DNA of 64,000 bases, from assembly GCA_024036415.1 (NCBI GenBank), contig JAMWET010004087.1:195253-259252 (forward strand). Reading direction: 5' to 3'. The position numbers were made by a program, and so were the translations under genes. Source of the stretch: Prochilodus magdalenae. Lineage: Eukaryota > Chordata > Actinopteri > Characiformes > Prochilodontidae. Position 1 is the first letter of the stretch. Every line of letters starts with the position of its first letter. Below, one piece after another: positions 1 to 12,282 of the stretch. Below the pieces are notes generated by a model. The model saw only the letters and a program-made list of their open reading frames with translations, was not told the origin of the DNA and ran no database searches.

Positions 1-1184
1 ACTGCCTACCTCATGCCTGTTGGAACCAGCAGCTGAACAGACACGTGTTGCCTGGACTATAATTAAATAAATAAATAATTAATAATTCAAATGTTTGCTA
101 CATGAAAATGAATGTTATATAGAATCAAACTGTCAATTGTGATAAAGAAGTTCCAACAAATGAAGCTTTATTCCTCCTCATTAGTCAGAACTCAAAATAT
201 TCTGAAACATCTTCTCAATCCTGAAGCTTTCATTTGAGACATTAGTAATAATTTATTATTGTTATTATTATTAATAATCAAATCTTTATAACACATTTTA
301 CTTTTAATATTTGTAAGCCAATCTCTCGTCTCCTTAAAGAATATTAAAGTCGAATGTCCACACCTCATTACAGCCAACTACTGTGCTCAGTGATACTGAA
401 GGTTCTGTGATGGTGATGGTTCTGTATAAACACAGTGCGGATTTGAGGATGACTTCAGCTCCTGAGACATGTCTGTTCAGCTGTTTTGGCCTTGAGCGGT
501 TCAGGCGCAACATCCACCAACGATACTGAATACTTATGAGTGTTTCTCTGTGTCCTTCTGTAATTACAGCTGACACTGTAACCTCAACAGTCGTTTCAGA
601 TCCAGCTTTGTGTAGAACAGGAAACACAGGCGCTGCACGCCGGAGAATGTATGGTCAGGAAAGCAGTCTTACTGGAGGGCAGAGATGGACTGGACTGGAC
701 ATGTGGGAGTGGGGGTGTAATCTGTCCATCCCACACAGATAGGCCCTTGGACAGACGTGCGGGTGAAAACCCTTAAACACAGTATAAGCCCTGCATGCAT
801 TAAACGTTTGGGAGACCTTTCAGTAAATGTATGTGTGTCTGAGTTTATTCCCTCCAGGCTGTAAACGAGATTCAGCCTTAATGAGAAAAATCTGCATTCA
901 CATGAGCGAGAGAGAGAGAAAGATAGAGGGAGAGACAGACAGACAGACAGAGAGAAGCTACCATACATATTAGGAGAGAAGAGTGAGCTGATTATACATG
1001 CAGCCAGATACGTGACAGCCTGTTACAACCTGAGGGACAACCAGTGACCGCCATCAACAACCCATCACTCATCATTACTGATTGTTACTCACTTACATAT
1101 TGTCTATCAGTAATCCTGTACATATTTCTGTTGTTCTCAAAGTTGCATCTATAATATTATTTTTCTTTATTTATTTTTATGTAT
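1..1184. other. Unannotated intergenic DNA
   Basis: AT-rich sequence with a short ATT run near 245-275 and GA/GACA motifs at 903-957. ORFs at 334-627 (-) and 669-968 (-) match nothing I know. I see no gene. Confidence 0.5.
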
Positions 1185-1247
1185 TTATTGTTTAATGCTT
1201 TAGCAACCGTCTTAATACATTCATGCCAATAAAGCACTGTTCAACTC

Positions 1248-1288
<41 letters not shown>

Positions 1289-1290
1289 CA
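1185..1290 (+). repeat. LINE-tail-like sequence followed by (GA)n
   Basis: TTAATGCTTTAGCAACCGTC then CATGCCAATAAAGCACTGTT, resembling the 3' end of a fish retroposon, running into a perfect GA tract at 1250-1287. No coding part is visible upstream. Confidence 0.45.
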
Positions 1291-1544
1291 GAGAGAGAGA
1301 CGGATGGAAAGAAATTACAGAGCCAGAGACAGGGAGGAAAAAAATGGCAGCACTGGCAGCACCGTATGTTTACACCTGCCACAAGCTGAAGGACAGCGAG
1401 TGACCGTTTACACCCTTTGCCCAAATAAGTACAATACTTTTACTGCATTGTCTAATACCCCACCGGCTACTGTTATTATTACTGTTATTGTATATTTATA
1501 TTATTATTTCATTCAGTGTTGTTTTTAAACCCTTCTTCAGGCAA

Positions 1545-1841
1545 AGGAACGAGGCAAAACGAGAGAAGAGAGTATAGATGAGGAAAATGACAGAGAGACA
1601 GATAAAGAGAGATGGAGGGGGAGAAAAGGGTAGAGGGGGAAAGAGAGCGAAAGAGTAAGGAGAAAAGTGGAGAAGGGATAGAGGAGAAAGAGGGAGGGAT
1701 GAAAAAAGTAAAGGCACGATGAGTGTTGGGCTGTCAAGTAGGTTTAGAGTTTGATCCCTGAATTACAGACTGATTTTTAGCTGTCAGACACTGAGCTTCA
1801 GAACAAACCCCGCTTAACAACCACAGCACCCTGACCGCTAC

Positions 1842-1876
<35 letters not shown>

Positions 1877-2260
1877 CAGAGCGAGATTAAGAGAGGAGTA
1901 GAGACTGAGGGACAGAGAGAGAAAGACAGGAAGAGAGAATGAGGAAGAGAGAGAGTGATAGCCTGTGGGAAGGGAGGGACAGATACTAAGGGAGAGAGAG
2001 AACGAGAGATTGAGAGAGATTGAGAGAGGGGTAGAGACAGGAACAGAGAAAAGACAGGGAGAGAGGGAGAGAGTGATAGACTCAGGGAAGGGAAAGAGAA
2101 ACTGAGGGAGAGAGAGATACTAAGAGAGATAGAGAAGGAGAGATTGAGAGAGGGGTAGAGACATGAACAGAGAGAGAAAGAAAGGGAAAGAGAGAGACTT
2201 AGGGAGAGAAAGACCAAGCGAGAGGGGGGGGACAGGGAGAAAGAGAAAGTGGATCTGTCG
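1545..2260. repeat. Purine-rich (GA) simple-sequence region
   Basis: GAGAGA-dominated with loose longer repeats (GAGAGGGGTAGAGACAGGAA). ORFs on the minus strand made of Leu/Ser are by-products. Confidence 0.9.
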
Positions 2261-2602
2261 GTTCTACATGACGTTATTAGTCAAAGGCAAACACGAACAT
2301 GATTTAAGAAGAGACAAAGGTGTCACACAGCTCTAATCCTCATTCCTATCAGAACTGCACGAACACACACTGATCAGAGAGAGAGAAAGAGAGGGAGAGA
2401 GAGAGAGAAACTTATTAAAGCACAAACTCTTATTAAAACAATGTCTGATTAAAGCTGAAGCCTGTAACTGCAGCGTTCCATCTACACCACACAGAAACAA
2501 GCAGCACTGTACAGTTACAGTATAAACACACATACCGAAACCTACACATCACCAACAGGACAGCGGAGTAGGAGAGTATCCGTAACAGCAGCATGCAGAA
2601 TA

Positions 2603-3384
2603 TACAGTGATGAGCCAAAACATCCTGAGCTGTCATAGCGACTGATAGTGATTATCCTGTGACAGCAGTGCATGTGAAGGTCCGGGAGACATTAGATGGC
2701 AGGTTAACAGCCGGTTCTTATAGGTGATGTGGTAAATGTGGGTGAGACAGTTCTGAAGACCTGAGCAGCTTCATCAAGAGCTAAATTTTTAAGATCAGAT
2801 GACTGGGTCGAAGCATCTCTGAAGAGGCCAGGGTTGTACACACCTACTGACTGACCCAAGAGGATACAAACCACAAACAAGATCACCTTCATCGGCGCCA
2901 CTCATCCACTCATCGGTAATTCCTGGAAGCCAAGTGTGGGTACATAATGGTACCATGGGTGCTGTGGGAAGCAGATGAGAGAGTCATGCTCTGGGTGATG
3001 GATGTGTCCCTACATTTCCATGGTCATCAGTGTGACACGTGCCATCGACCTAACCGTCACTGCTGAGACCCCTTTGTGGTGGAGGTGATTCCTGATGGTA
3101 GTGGCTTCTTCCAGCAGGATAATGACCTGCTACACTGGACACATGTTCAGGAACAGTTTGAAGAACATGACAGAGGTGAAGATGTTGCCCTGGCCTCCAG
3201 ATTCCCCCAACTCGATCTATTAGAGCAAGTGCCATTTACAGCAGCTTCGCCTTAAAACTTACAGAGACAGAGATACGTCAGGATAACTTCAGAGCTCTTG
3301 TGGAATTCATGCTTCGGCAATTGTTCTGGAAGCACATAGAGGACCGACAGCATATCAGGAGCAATAGTATAGGCAGGGGGTCAT
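2603..3384 (+). mobile_element. Decayed Tc1-like element
   Basis: Starts with TACAGTGATGAGCCAAAACA, similar to common fish Tc1-family ends. At 3100-3245 (+) it encodes a remnant FFQQDNDLLHWTHVQEQFEE, the second catalytic Asp region, followed by a degraded LDLLEQ where the PDLN.IE motif should be. Ends at GGCAGGGGGTCATAA, where its right terminal repeat is cut off by the next element. The frame is heavily broken. Confidence 0.6.
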
Positions 3385-4766
3385 AAAAAAAAAAAAACTT
3401 TAGTAGATTCTCCTTTCGCAGAAATAACAGCCTCTAAAGGCTTCCTATAGCTTCTAATGAGAGTCTGGATTGTGGCTGAAGGTATTTTAGACCATTCTTC
3501 TTTACAAAACATCTCTAGTTCATTCAGCTTTGATGGTTTCCAAGCATGGACAGCTCTCTTTAAGACACCACAGATTTTCAATAATATTCAGGTCTGGGGA
3601 CTGAGATGGCCATTCCAGAACGTTGTTCCTCTGCATGAATGCATTAGTAGATTTTGAGCAATGTTTAGGGTCGTTGTCTTTTTGGAAGATCCAGCCCCGG
3701 CGCAGCTTCAGCTTTGTCACTGATTCCTGGACGTTGGTCTCCAGAATCTGCTGATATTGACTGGAATCCATGCGTCCCTCAACTTTAACAAGATTCCCAG
3801 TCCCTGTACTGGCCACACAGCCCCACAGCATGATGGAACCACCACCAATTTTTACTGTAGGTAGCAGGTGTTTTTTATGGAGTGCTGTGTTCTTTTTCCT
3901 CCATGCATAACGGCCCTTGTTATGCCCAAATGACACAGCACCTTATTCCAAAATGAAGCTGGCTTGTCCAAATGTGCTTTAGCATACCTCAAGTGGCTCT
4001 GTTTGTGATGTGGGCAGAGAAAAGGCTTCCTCTGCATCACTCTCCCATACAGCATGTCCTTGTGTAAAGTGCACCGAATAGTTGAACGATGCACAGTGAC
4101 TCCATCAGCAGCAAGATCCTGTTGTAGGTCTTTGGTGCTGGTCTGTGGGTTGACTCTGACTGTTCTCAACATCCTTTGCTTCTGTTTATTCAAGAGTTTT
4201 CTTGGTCTGCCACTTCAAGCCTTGAACTGTGCCTGTGGTCTTCCATTTTCTTACAATGTTTCTCACAGTGGAGACTGAAAGCTGAAATCTCTGAGATAGC
4301 TTTCTGTATCCTTCCCCTAAACCATGACGGTGAACAATCTTTGTTTTCAGGTCATTTGAAAGTTGTTTTGAGACCCCCATGCTGCGACTCTTCAGAGAAG
4401 ATGCAAAGAGGAGAAAAACTTACAATTGCCCCACTTAAATCCCCTTTCTCATAATTGGAGTCACCTGTGTATGGAGGTCAAGGGTCACTGAACTTACCAA
4501 ACCAAATTTGAGTTGCCATAATTAGTCCTAAAGGTTTTGAAATCAATAAAATGACAACAGTGCCCATTTATGCACCTGCTTAATTTTGTTTAACCAATTA
4601 TTGCACACTTTCTGTAAATCATATAAACTTCATTCCACTTCTCAAATATCACTGTGTTTGTCCCCTATATGATATATTTAACGCAATTTTTTATCCAAAC
4701 AATCAATGCTTTATAAAGGTAAATCAGGAAAATTAACAACGCTGCCCAAACTTTCACACCCCACTG
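3385..4766 (-). mobile_element. Tc1/mariner transposon copy, left end missing
   Basis: Close relative of the 24829-26391 element. The right terminal repeat is intact (ends CACACCCCACTG before TA). The left repeat and about 190 bp are gone; the break lies in an A-tract at 3385-3397. The transposase is split over several frames (3381-3581, 3520-3936, 3852-4193, 4186-4380). The segment holding the first catalytic Asp (WTDETEVELFG in the sister copy) is replaced by unrelated sequence near 3940-3970, so it is inactive. Confidence 0.88.
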
Positions 4767-4767
4767 T

Positions 4768-7560
4768 ATGTACAAACCATAAAGTGAGACTCTATCAGTC
4801 CTCAGTAGTGTTAGGATTAGCATCAGGGTTCGCATGAGGACCTGAGAATAGTGTCTGGAGTCTTTTCTATTTGGAGTTTGCATGTTCTCCCCGTGTCTGT
4901 GTGGGTGTACTCCAAGCACTCCAGTTTCCTTTCGACAGTTCACAGACATATTCCACCCAGTCCTATATATTTAAACCCAGCCCTCCAGATCACAGTGTTG
5001 TAATGTAACCCACCACTGCTGTGAACTAGTGAGTTATAACTTTGGTATAAGAGCTCCACAGAGCCTGACCAACTTCTACACCTACTAAAAGCTAGTCCAC
5101 TCAGAGACAGTTATCCGTGATTGTGTAATGGCTATTTATATCATTACTGCCCCTGTAAGTCTGTTTGCTTGGCTGTTGTTCAAAATGACCACATTATTTA
5201 CTGTAGTGCATGTCAAAGAGAGATTATTAGCCATTTATTGGTGGGAATCCCAGAAATGGACGTTAATGTTCACTGTGGAAAAGCCATTGAAACATCATCT
5301 AAATCTTCATCTATCTGCCTCTACCCTGCGGTCAGTCCTCTGACTAATTTATCTACGCCCCACAATCTACAAACCAGTTTGCCAAAAAGTTGGAACGTGA
5401 AAAGGTTAAAACCAGAATGCAATGCTTTTCTACTTCAGTGCATCTTAAATGAGCTGGGGTCCAGAGAAGGCGGTGGTGGTTGTTCTGGATCTGATTATAT
5501 CTGGGTTCTACTCTGCATGGTGGAGTTTTAACTTGTATGTGTGTGAAGCTGTGATGAACTGTTCACAGACAAAGGTATTGGGAGGTGTTCCTGAACCCAT
5601 GCAGTGGTTCCACTACAGAACCGGGTACTCACCACCATCCAGTACTTATTCTGATTCTTGTCCCTTGCATAGAGAGCTTCTGAAGATTCTCTGGACCTTT
5701 TGATGAGAGTATGTAGTGTGGATGAGGACCATCTCCAGGTTCTCTGCTGGTTTAAACTGAGGAATGTTCTTCTTGAATTGCTACTCTATTTGTTGGTGCA
5801 GTCTTTCACAGAGTGGTGACCCCTACCCATCTTAACTTCTGAAAGACTCCGTCCTTTTGGGAGGTTCTGTATACCCAATCATCTTACTGACCTCTTACCA
5901 ATTAACCTTATTAGCTGTAATATATAATTAATTTTTACCAGTTAATATCTCTTCTGTTCACATAGCTTTTTCTCACCTATTTTCTATTTTCCTGACATAC
6001 CCACCCACGCATGACGTAGAGATGCACCAGACAACACATTTACCGGTTCAGTAGATTTTTATACCAGTATTGATATGCATATTTGAGGTGCAGATTAAGA
6101 GTCCATGACTGCCTTTCAGAATGGAGATCTATTCATTGGGGTATGATGGATAGGTCAGTCATTAGTAATTACAGTACAGTTAGAAGTCTGTGTTTTTAAC
6201 CCGTTTGGTAGAACAATTTATTTTTCAGAGACGTCCTCACTAACTGGCTTCTAAGACACACTCACACTGGCATTTTTGACAGCAACATTAATTATAAAGG
6301 AAAATCTCACAATTAAAAGCTTCACACTGCAGACTCTTGGTAGGAATGATATTTTGGGCTTTTAGGGGATGTAGAGACGGGTGAGGAAACAGGATTTTGG
6401 GTAAAACCACTCTTTAACAGAAGGCCAAATCAATACTGAGCAAATGTGCTCAGGAAACCTGACCAGGCTTAGTGTTTGACAGTAAACCTATAAAACTGAA
6501 GCACCAAACCTACAAAAACCTCACACTGAAACCCAACCATTCAATTCAGGAGTGTGGATGAGTTGCAGAAACTCGTGAAATATTGTTCAAAACTTGACAT
6601 TTACATACTGTACATATAAACCTACTGAATGTGCACAAGTAATGCGGGATAAAGATATATCCAGTACAAGTTCTTGGATAAAGTCATATACATGCAGGAA
6701 TCTGTTGGGAAAAATGAGGATGACATACTTTGGCTGTCAGTCTGTGAACGTTCTGGTAAACACTTATCTATTAAACACCTACTGTATCTCAACACAAATT
6801 AAAATACTGCTTGTTGTGTTTCTATTGACCTTTTGTCATCACATTTTTCTGTACCATTTATTCATCAGTTCACACAGGAATAAACAGGAATGTCTTTATA
6901 CAGCTGCTGAAAGTACTGCTTAAATATATAGATTTCTGGTCTGTCTTCTATTAATCTTAGTGTTTTGAAGCAGGTCCCAACACATTACAGAACAAATTAA
7001 ATGAATTAGCTGTTTAGACTCAGCATTAGACAGCAGCATTTGAGATTCGGAATTGGTGTGCCACAGGGGTCTGCTTTAGGTCCAACAGCATTTTAACTAG
7101 ATCACCTGTCAGTAACCTTGTACTGCTACAATTACTAACGTAATAATTGACTGTCCCACTCCAGAAAAGACCTCGTAAATAACTGAGGTAAATGATTGTT
7201 TGATTCAGTTTACTCCTACACAAACACTGTTCCAGATGGGGGTAGGGAATAAAGGTGTTTGTTATGGAATATATATCTTTTAAGGGAATGAAGGAGTGGG
7301 TTAGAGCACCGTGATGGTCCATTGTCAACCCTCATGGCACCGCAGACGGTGACACTGGTGAGAAGCTTGGCGTATTTTGTTTCTTTGTTGTGTAACGAGG
7401 ACCTGCTGAAGTTCAGGTAGTCCATGAAACACGGACGTTTTAGTGAGCGGAGCAGCTGCTCTCCTCTGCAGGCAGAGCTGCAGGTGCACGTTAAAATGTG
7501 GGGAGCGCCGTAGAGTTCTCGTCAAACTCCGACTACACGTTCTTCAAACTTACCAAAAAT
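4768..7560. other. Unannotated intergenic DNA
   Basis: No recognisable exon or element. ORFs up to 136 codons (5121-5531) show no domain. A 28-bp block CAGAGACAGTTATCCGTGAT... at 5102-5129 recurs at 8476-8503. Confidence 0.5.
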
Positions 7561-7567
7561 TTGTTAG

Positions 7568-8352
7568 GGAATGAAGGAGTGTTTGGTGAAGGATGTGGGT
7601 GCTTGGTGAAGAGTGTGGGTCTTTGGTGGGGAATGTTTGTGTCTGGCGGGGAATGTTGGTGTTTGGTAAAGAGTGTGGATGTTTGGTGGGGAATGTGGGT
7701 GCTTGGTTAGGAATGTTGGCATCTGGTGGGAAATGTGGGTGTTTGGTGGGGAATGTTGGCATTTGGTGGGGAATGTGGGTGTTTGGTGGGGAATGTTGCC
7801 GTTTGTTGGGGAATGTGTGTGTTTGGTGGGAAATGTTGGTGTTTGGCGAAGAGTGTGGATGTTTGGTGGGGAATGTTGATGTTTGGTGAAGAGTGTGGAT
7901 GTTTGGTGGGGAATGTTGGTGTTTGTTGGGGAATGTGGATGTCTGGTGGGGAATGTTGGTTTCTGTGGAGGAATGTTGGCTTTCGGTACAGAGTGTGGAT
8001 GGTTGGTGGGGAATGTTGGTTTCTGTGGAGGAATGTGGGTGTTTGTTGGGGGATGTTGGTGTGGGAAATGTGAGTGTTTGGTGGGGAATGTTGGTGTCTG
8101 GTGGGTAATGTGGGTGTTTGGTGGGGAATGTTGGTGTCTGGTGGGGAATGTGGGCGTTTGTTGGGGAATGTTGGTGTTTGGTGAAGAGTGTGGATGTTTG
8201 GTAGGGAATGTTGGCGTTTGTTGGGGAATGTGTGTGTTTGGTGGGAAATGTTGGTGTTTGGCGAAGAGTGTGGATGTTTGGTGGGGAATGTTGGTGTTTG
8301 GTGAAGAGTGTGGATGTTTGGTAGGGAATGTTGGCGTTTGTTGGGGAATGTG
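7568..8352. repeat. G-rich minisatellite, 20-bp unit
   Basis: About 39 units of a 20-bp sequence of the type GTTTGGTGGGGAATGTTGGT, with GTGGGT and TTGGT endings alternating into 40-bp doublets, plus variants carrying GAAGAGTGTGGAT. Long ORFs on both strands over it are only the period showing. Confidence 0.92.
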
Positions 8353-8703
8353 AGTACTAAGTGAAACGTTTAGATGTTGCACTATAAGGCAGCGGTGATG
8401 AGCGTTCAGGGTGTTTTATATGAATCCTGTATCACATACTGCACAACTTTACTTCAGCTTCCTTAAACGTCCACACAGAGACAGTTATCCGTGATTGTGT
8501 AATAGCGTGTGTTGGAGGGTCGGACTGGAGGAACAGACGGAGGTTTATTACAGATTTTATTCTTTATGCATCAAACACCCTGTCATCTCTAATTCAGCAC
8601 TGGGTTCTGTACTCAAAGGTTTGGTTCATTATCGGTGGGGGGGTCTCAATAGCAATAGGGGGGTTTCCACCCGCTGTTTAGCTTTTAACAAGAAAGAATG
8701 GAA

Positions 8704-8720
8704 AGTGTGTATGTGTGTGT

Positions 8721-8766
<46 letters not shown>

Positions 8767-8912
8767 TGAGAGAGGGTGAGAGAGAGAGTAAAAGGAAAAG
8801 CTCTGATCATGAACTATCAAAGACGTGGAAGACGAACTATCAAAGACGTATTCAGAGTGACACATACACACACACACGCGCGCGCACACACACGCACACA
8901 CACGCACACACA
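8704..8912. repeat. (TG)n and (CA)n microsatellites
   Basis: (TG)n at 8706-8764 and (CA)n with CG steps at 8862-8912, in inverted orientation 100 bp apart. Confidence 0.92.
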
Positions 8913-9174
8913 GAGGCGAATGAGAGGCTGAAACAGAAGTTGTAAAAAATGTAGCAGAACAGAAGAGAATGTTCCCCTGACAGGTTCCACAGTCTTACAT
9001 GTGCCCTATATGTATTATGTAAGGAGTTGTGTGTAATAGCTGTATGTATATCATGTATTGTCCTCTGGTTAGGGAGACACGGTTACATTACAGTTACAGT
9101 TTCACTGTATTACACAGACTGATTCATTATTCGAGTTTCCAGTAAAGTGAATCAATTAATTCATCAATAATAAA

Positions 9175-10059
<885 letters not shown>

Positions 10060-11790
10060 GATGCAGAGACCTGCTTCACACACACACAGACAGAACAGAG
10101 GTGCAGTGTGTAATTTACAAAGCTCTACACTCCCCAGAAAACTGTGTACAAACACACAATAACGCTATTTCAGTTTCATAATATCTGTCTGTCTATGAAA
10201 CAGATCTCTGCATGTTCAGCATCTACTGATCTAAAAAGATCCAGATAATCTAATAATCTAATAGACTGTAACAGATTAGACACTGAGTGGATGTGAATAA
10301 GAACAGTTTGTGCTGATGTAAAGCCTCTAGGTAAAAGGTCAGTCCTCCTTAGTACAAATCAATAAGAAATATTCATATTTGAATACAGACTAAATTTTTG
10401 CAGCCGACTGGTTATTTTTCACCTGGGATATTAATAATATCTAAAAGTAAATGAGCATGTCATAGACCCAGTGTTCATGTAAGGCCTGTACACAAGATAA
10501 ATAAAATTAGAGGAATAAAAGTGCCCTGGAAGACACTTAAACCAGAGTAATGGCTTGTGTGGCTGTATACTGAATTAACTCTGAAACTAAGTTATGAAGA
10601 CACGCACAAATAAAACTCTCACTTACGAACAGCAAACAAAACCTCACCATTATCTACAAACGCAAATCACACAGGCATTACAACCCAATTAGTGCAGGAA
10701 GCGCTCCTCTACCTTATGAAGAAAAGAGCCAGTGCTGGGCTGCTTGCCAGGGGCAGTAAAAGGTTCACGCCTCTTTAAAGTCGTTCTGTCTCCAATAATA
10801 TCCTAATCCAGTAGAACAGCACTCACTTCTTCTGCTCTACTGCCACAGCGATCAAACCTACGAGTCTCGCTCATGCCTGCATGTCCATCACAGACCCAGA
10901 CGAGTACACAATATTAGCCGAGTGTAGCTTTAGTAACTAGCCTTAAACGGAGAAGTGACAAATTAAAAGAAAAACAACTTTAGGGCTCTCAGTGAGGAGA
11001 GAAGAGCTTCAATGCAGCCGATTATAAATTCTACAAACATCTGGAACTGGCCTGGAGAGAGGGAACACCATTCTTCCAGATGTTCCTTCTGTGGTTGTTT
11101 GGTTGATAGTGGTGGAGAATGTGAGCCAACACACTCTAAAATATCTAGCAGTTGTACCATAGCAAACTATTTGACCCCTCGTGCCCCTTGTGTGGATGGA
11201 GTCACTGACCACCCTCATTAGGATAGAGATGTTCCATAATAGGATTAAGGGGACCAATCAGAATAAGCTCTGATCTCTGAACCTTCTCTCTAAATGAATA
11301 AGTAGACAGCAAAATACCCACCTCACCCAAAGGAACTCACGTATGTGTGTGTAAGTAAAAACACTGAACGGGTCGAGCTGAGTTTGATCACTGATCAAGA
11401 TCTAAAGGACTTTATAGGAGGTCCATTATCTGCTTGTTAAGTCTGATATAATAGGCATATATGGATCAAAACGTTCCTAAAGATCACAAAATCAAATAAC
11501 AGTGAAGGAACCTGTGAACCTTTCTCTATTGTGGTACCAGAACGGTTCTTTCAGTTCCAATCTAATTGTTAGGACGTTCAGGTCTGGGGGTCTCATCATT
11601 TCAGAAGGCTACAGTTCTGTATTCCTGGTTCTTTGTACAGATCTGAATGCCAAAACTTCTCGGCTACTCAGGTGATGAAAAGGGAAGGGGAGATGTTTGT
11701 ATCTGATGAGGCAAGTTACGGTTCTTATTCCAATGAAGAAAAAGAGTGGGCTCTAATGTTAGCTAGTCATCAAGCTGGTTTCAGTCCATA
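10060..11790. other. Unannotated intergenic DNA
   Basis: Nothing recognised. 10980-11260 has the mosaic look of a dispersed repeat, but I cannot assign a family. Confidence 0.4.
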
Positions 11791-12282
11791 GCTGTGTCTC
11801 AGTTGTGTACCACCCACTAACACTACACACTATATACTCTGTACTAATCTTAATAGGATGAGTTTGTCAGGCTAGTACACACAGTATTAGCGCGCGACCT
11901 CGTTCCTTATTAACAGGAAGTGATGAGGCTTATGTCACCCCAAGCTGGACTCTACAAATTGCAAACAAATGAACACATTATTTACTAGAATCCGTTTATT
12001 TTTCTGGCTGTTTGGACAGGTTTGAGATGAGCTCATATTTATACACCATTTCTTGTCCCGCCACCACCGTTGCATCACCGTCCACCATTTTTTCAGAATT
12101 TTCCAGACAGCTCCTCCCTTTCTGTTGCAATGTGGGACAATAGGGTCCATCATTACCATACTCAGAAATAAATTGGTTCTATGTGTGCATTGTGGATTTT
12201 TGAGTATCCTCATGTTTTACAGTGCACTACTGTACTCAAACACTAGTTAGTATTAGCATTAAGTGCACAATTGGGACGCAGC
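11791..12282. mobile_element. Possible MITE with imperfect terminal inverted repeats
   Basis: The left end GCTGTGTCTCAGTTGTGTAC and the right end GTGCACAATTGGGACGCAGC are inverted complements with four mismatches. The 492-bp interior has no transposase. TA lies directly outside the left end and one base beyond the right end. The superfamily cannot be set. Confidence 0.55.

Noticed and set aside
334..627. A 97-codon minus-strand ORF that might be a partial exon
   Set aside because: No recognised domain and no supporting splice sites or neighbouring exons.
7568..8352. CRISPR-like array of short direct repeats
   Set aside because: No unique spacers, a eukaryotic context and no cas genes; it is a minisatellite.
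7564..8382. A 272-codon minus-strand ORF rich in Pro, Thr, His and Asn (FPTKHPHSPPNT type)
   Set aside because: Shadow of the 20-bp minisatellite; the opposite strand is equally open.
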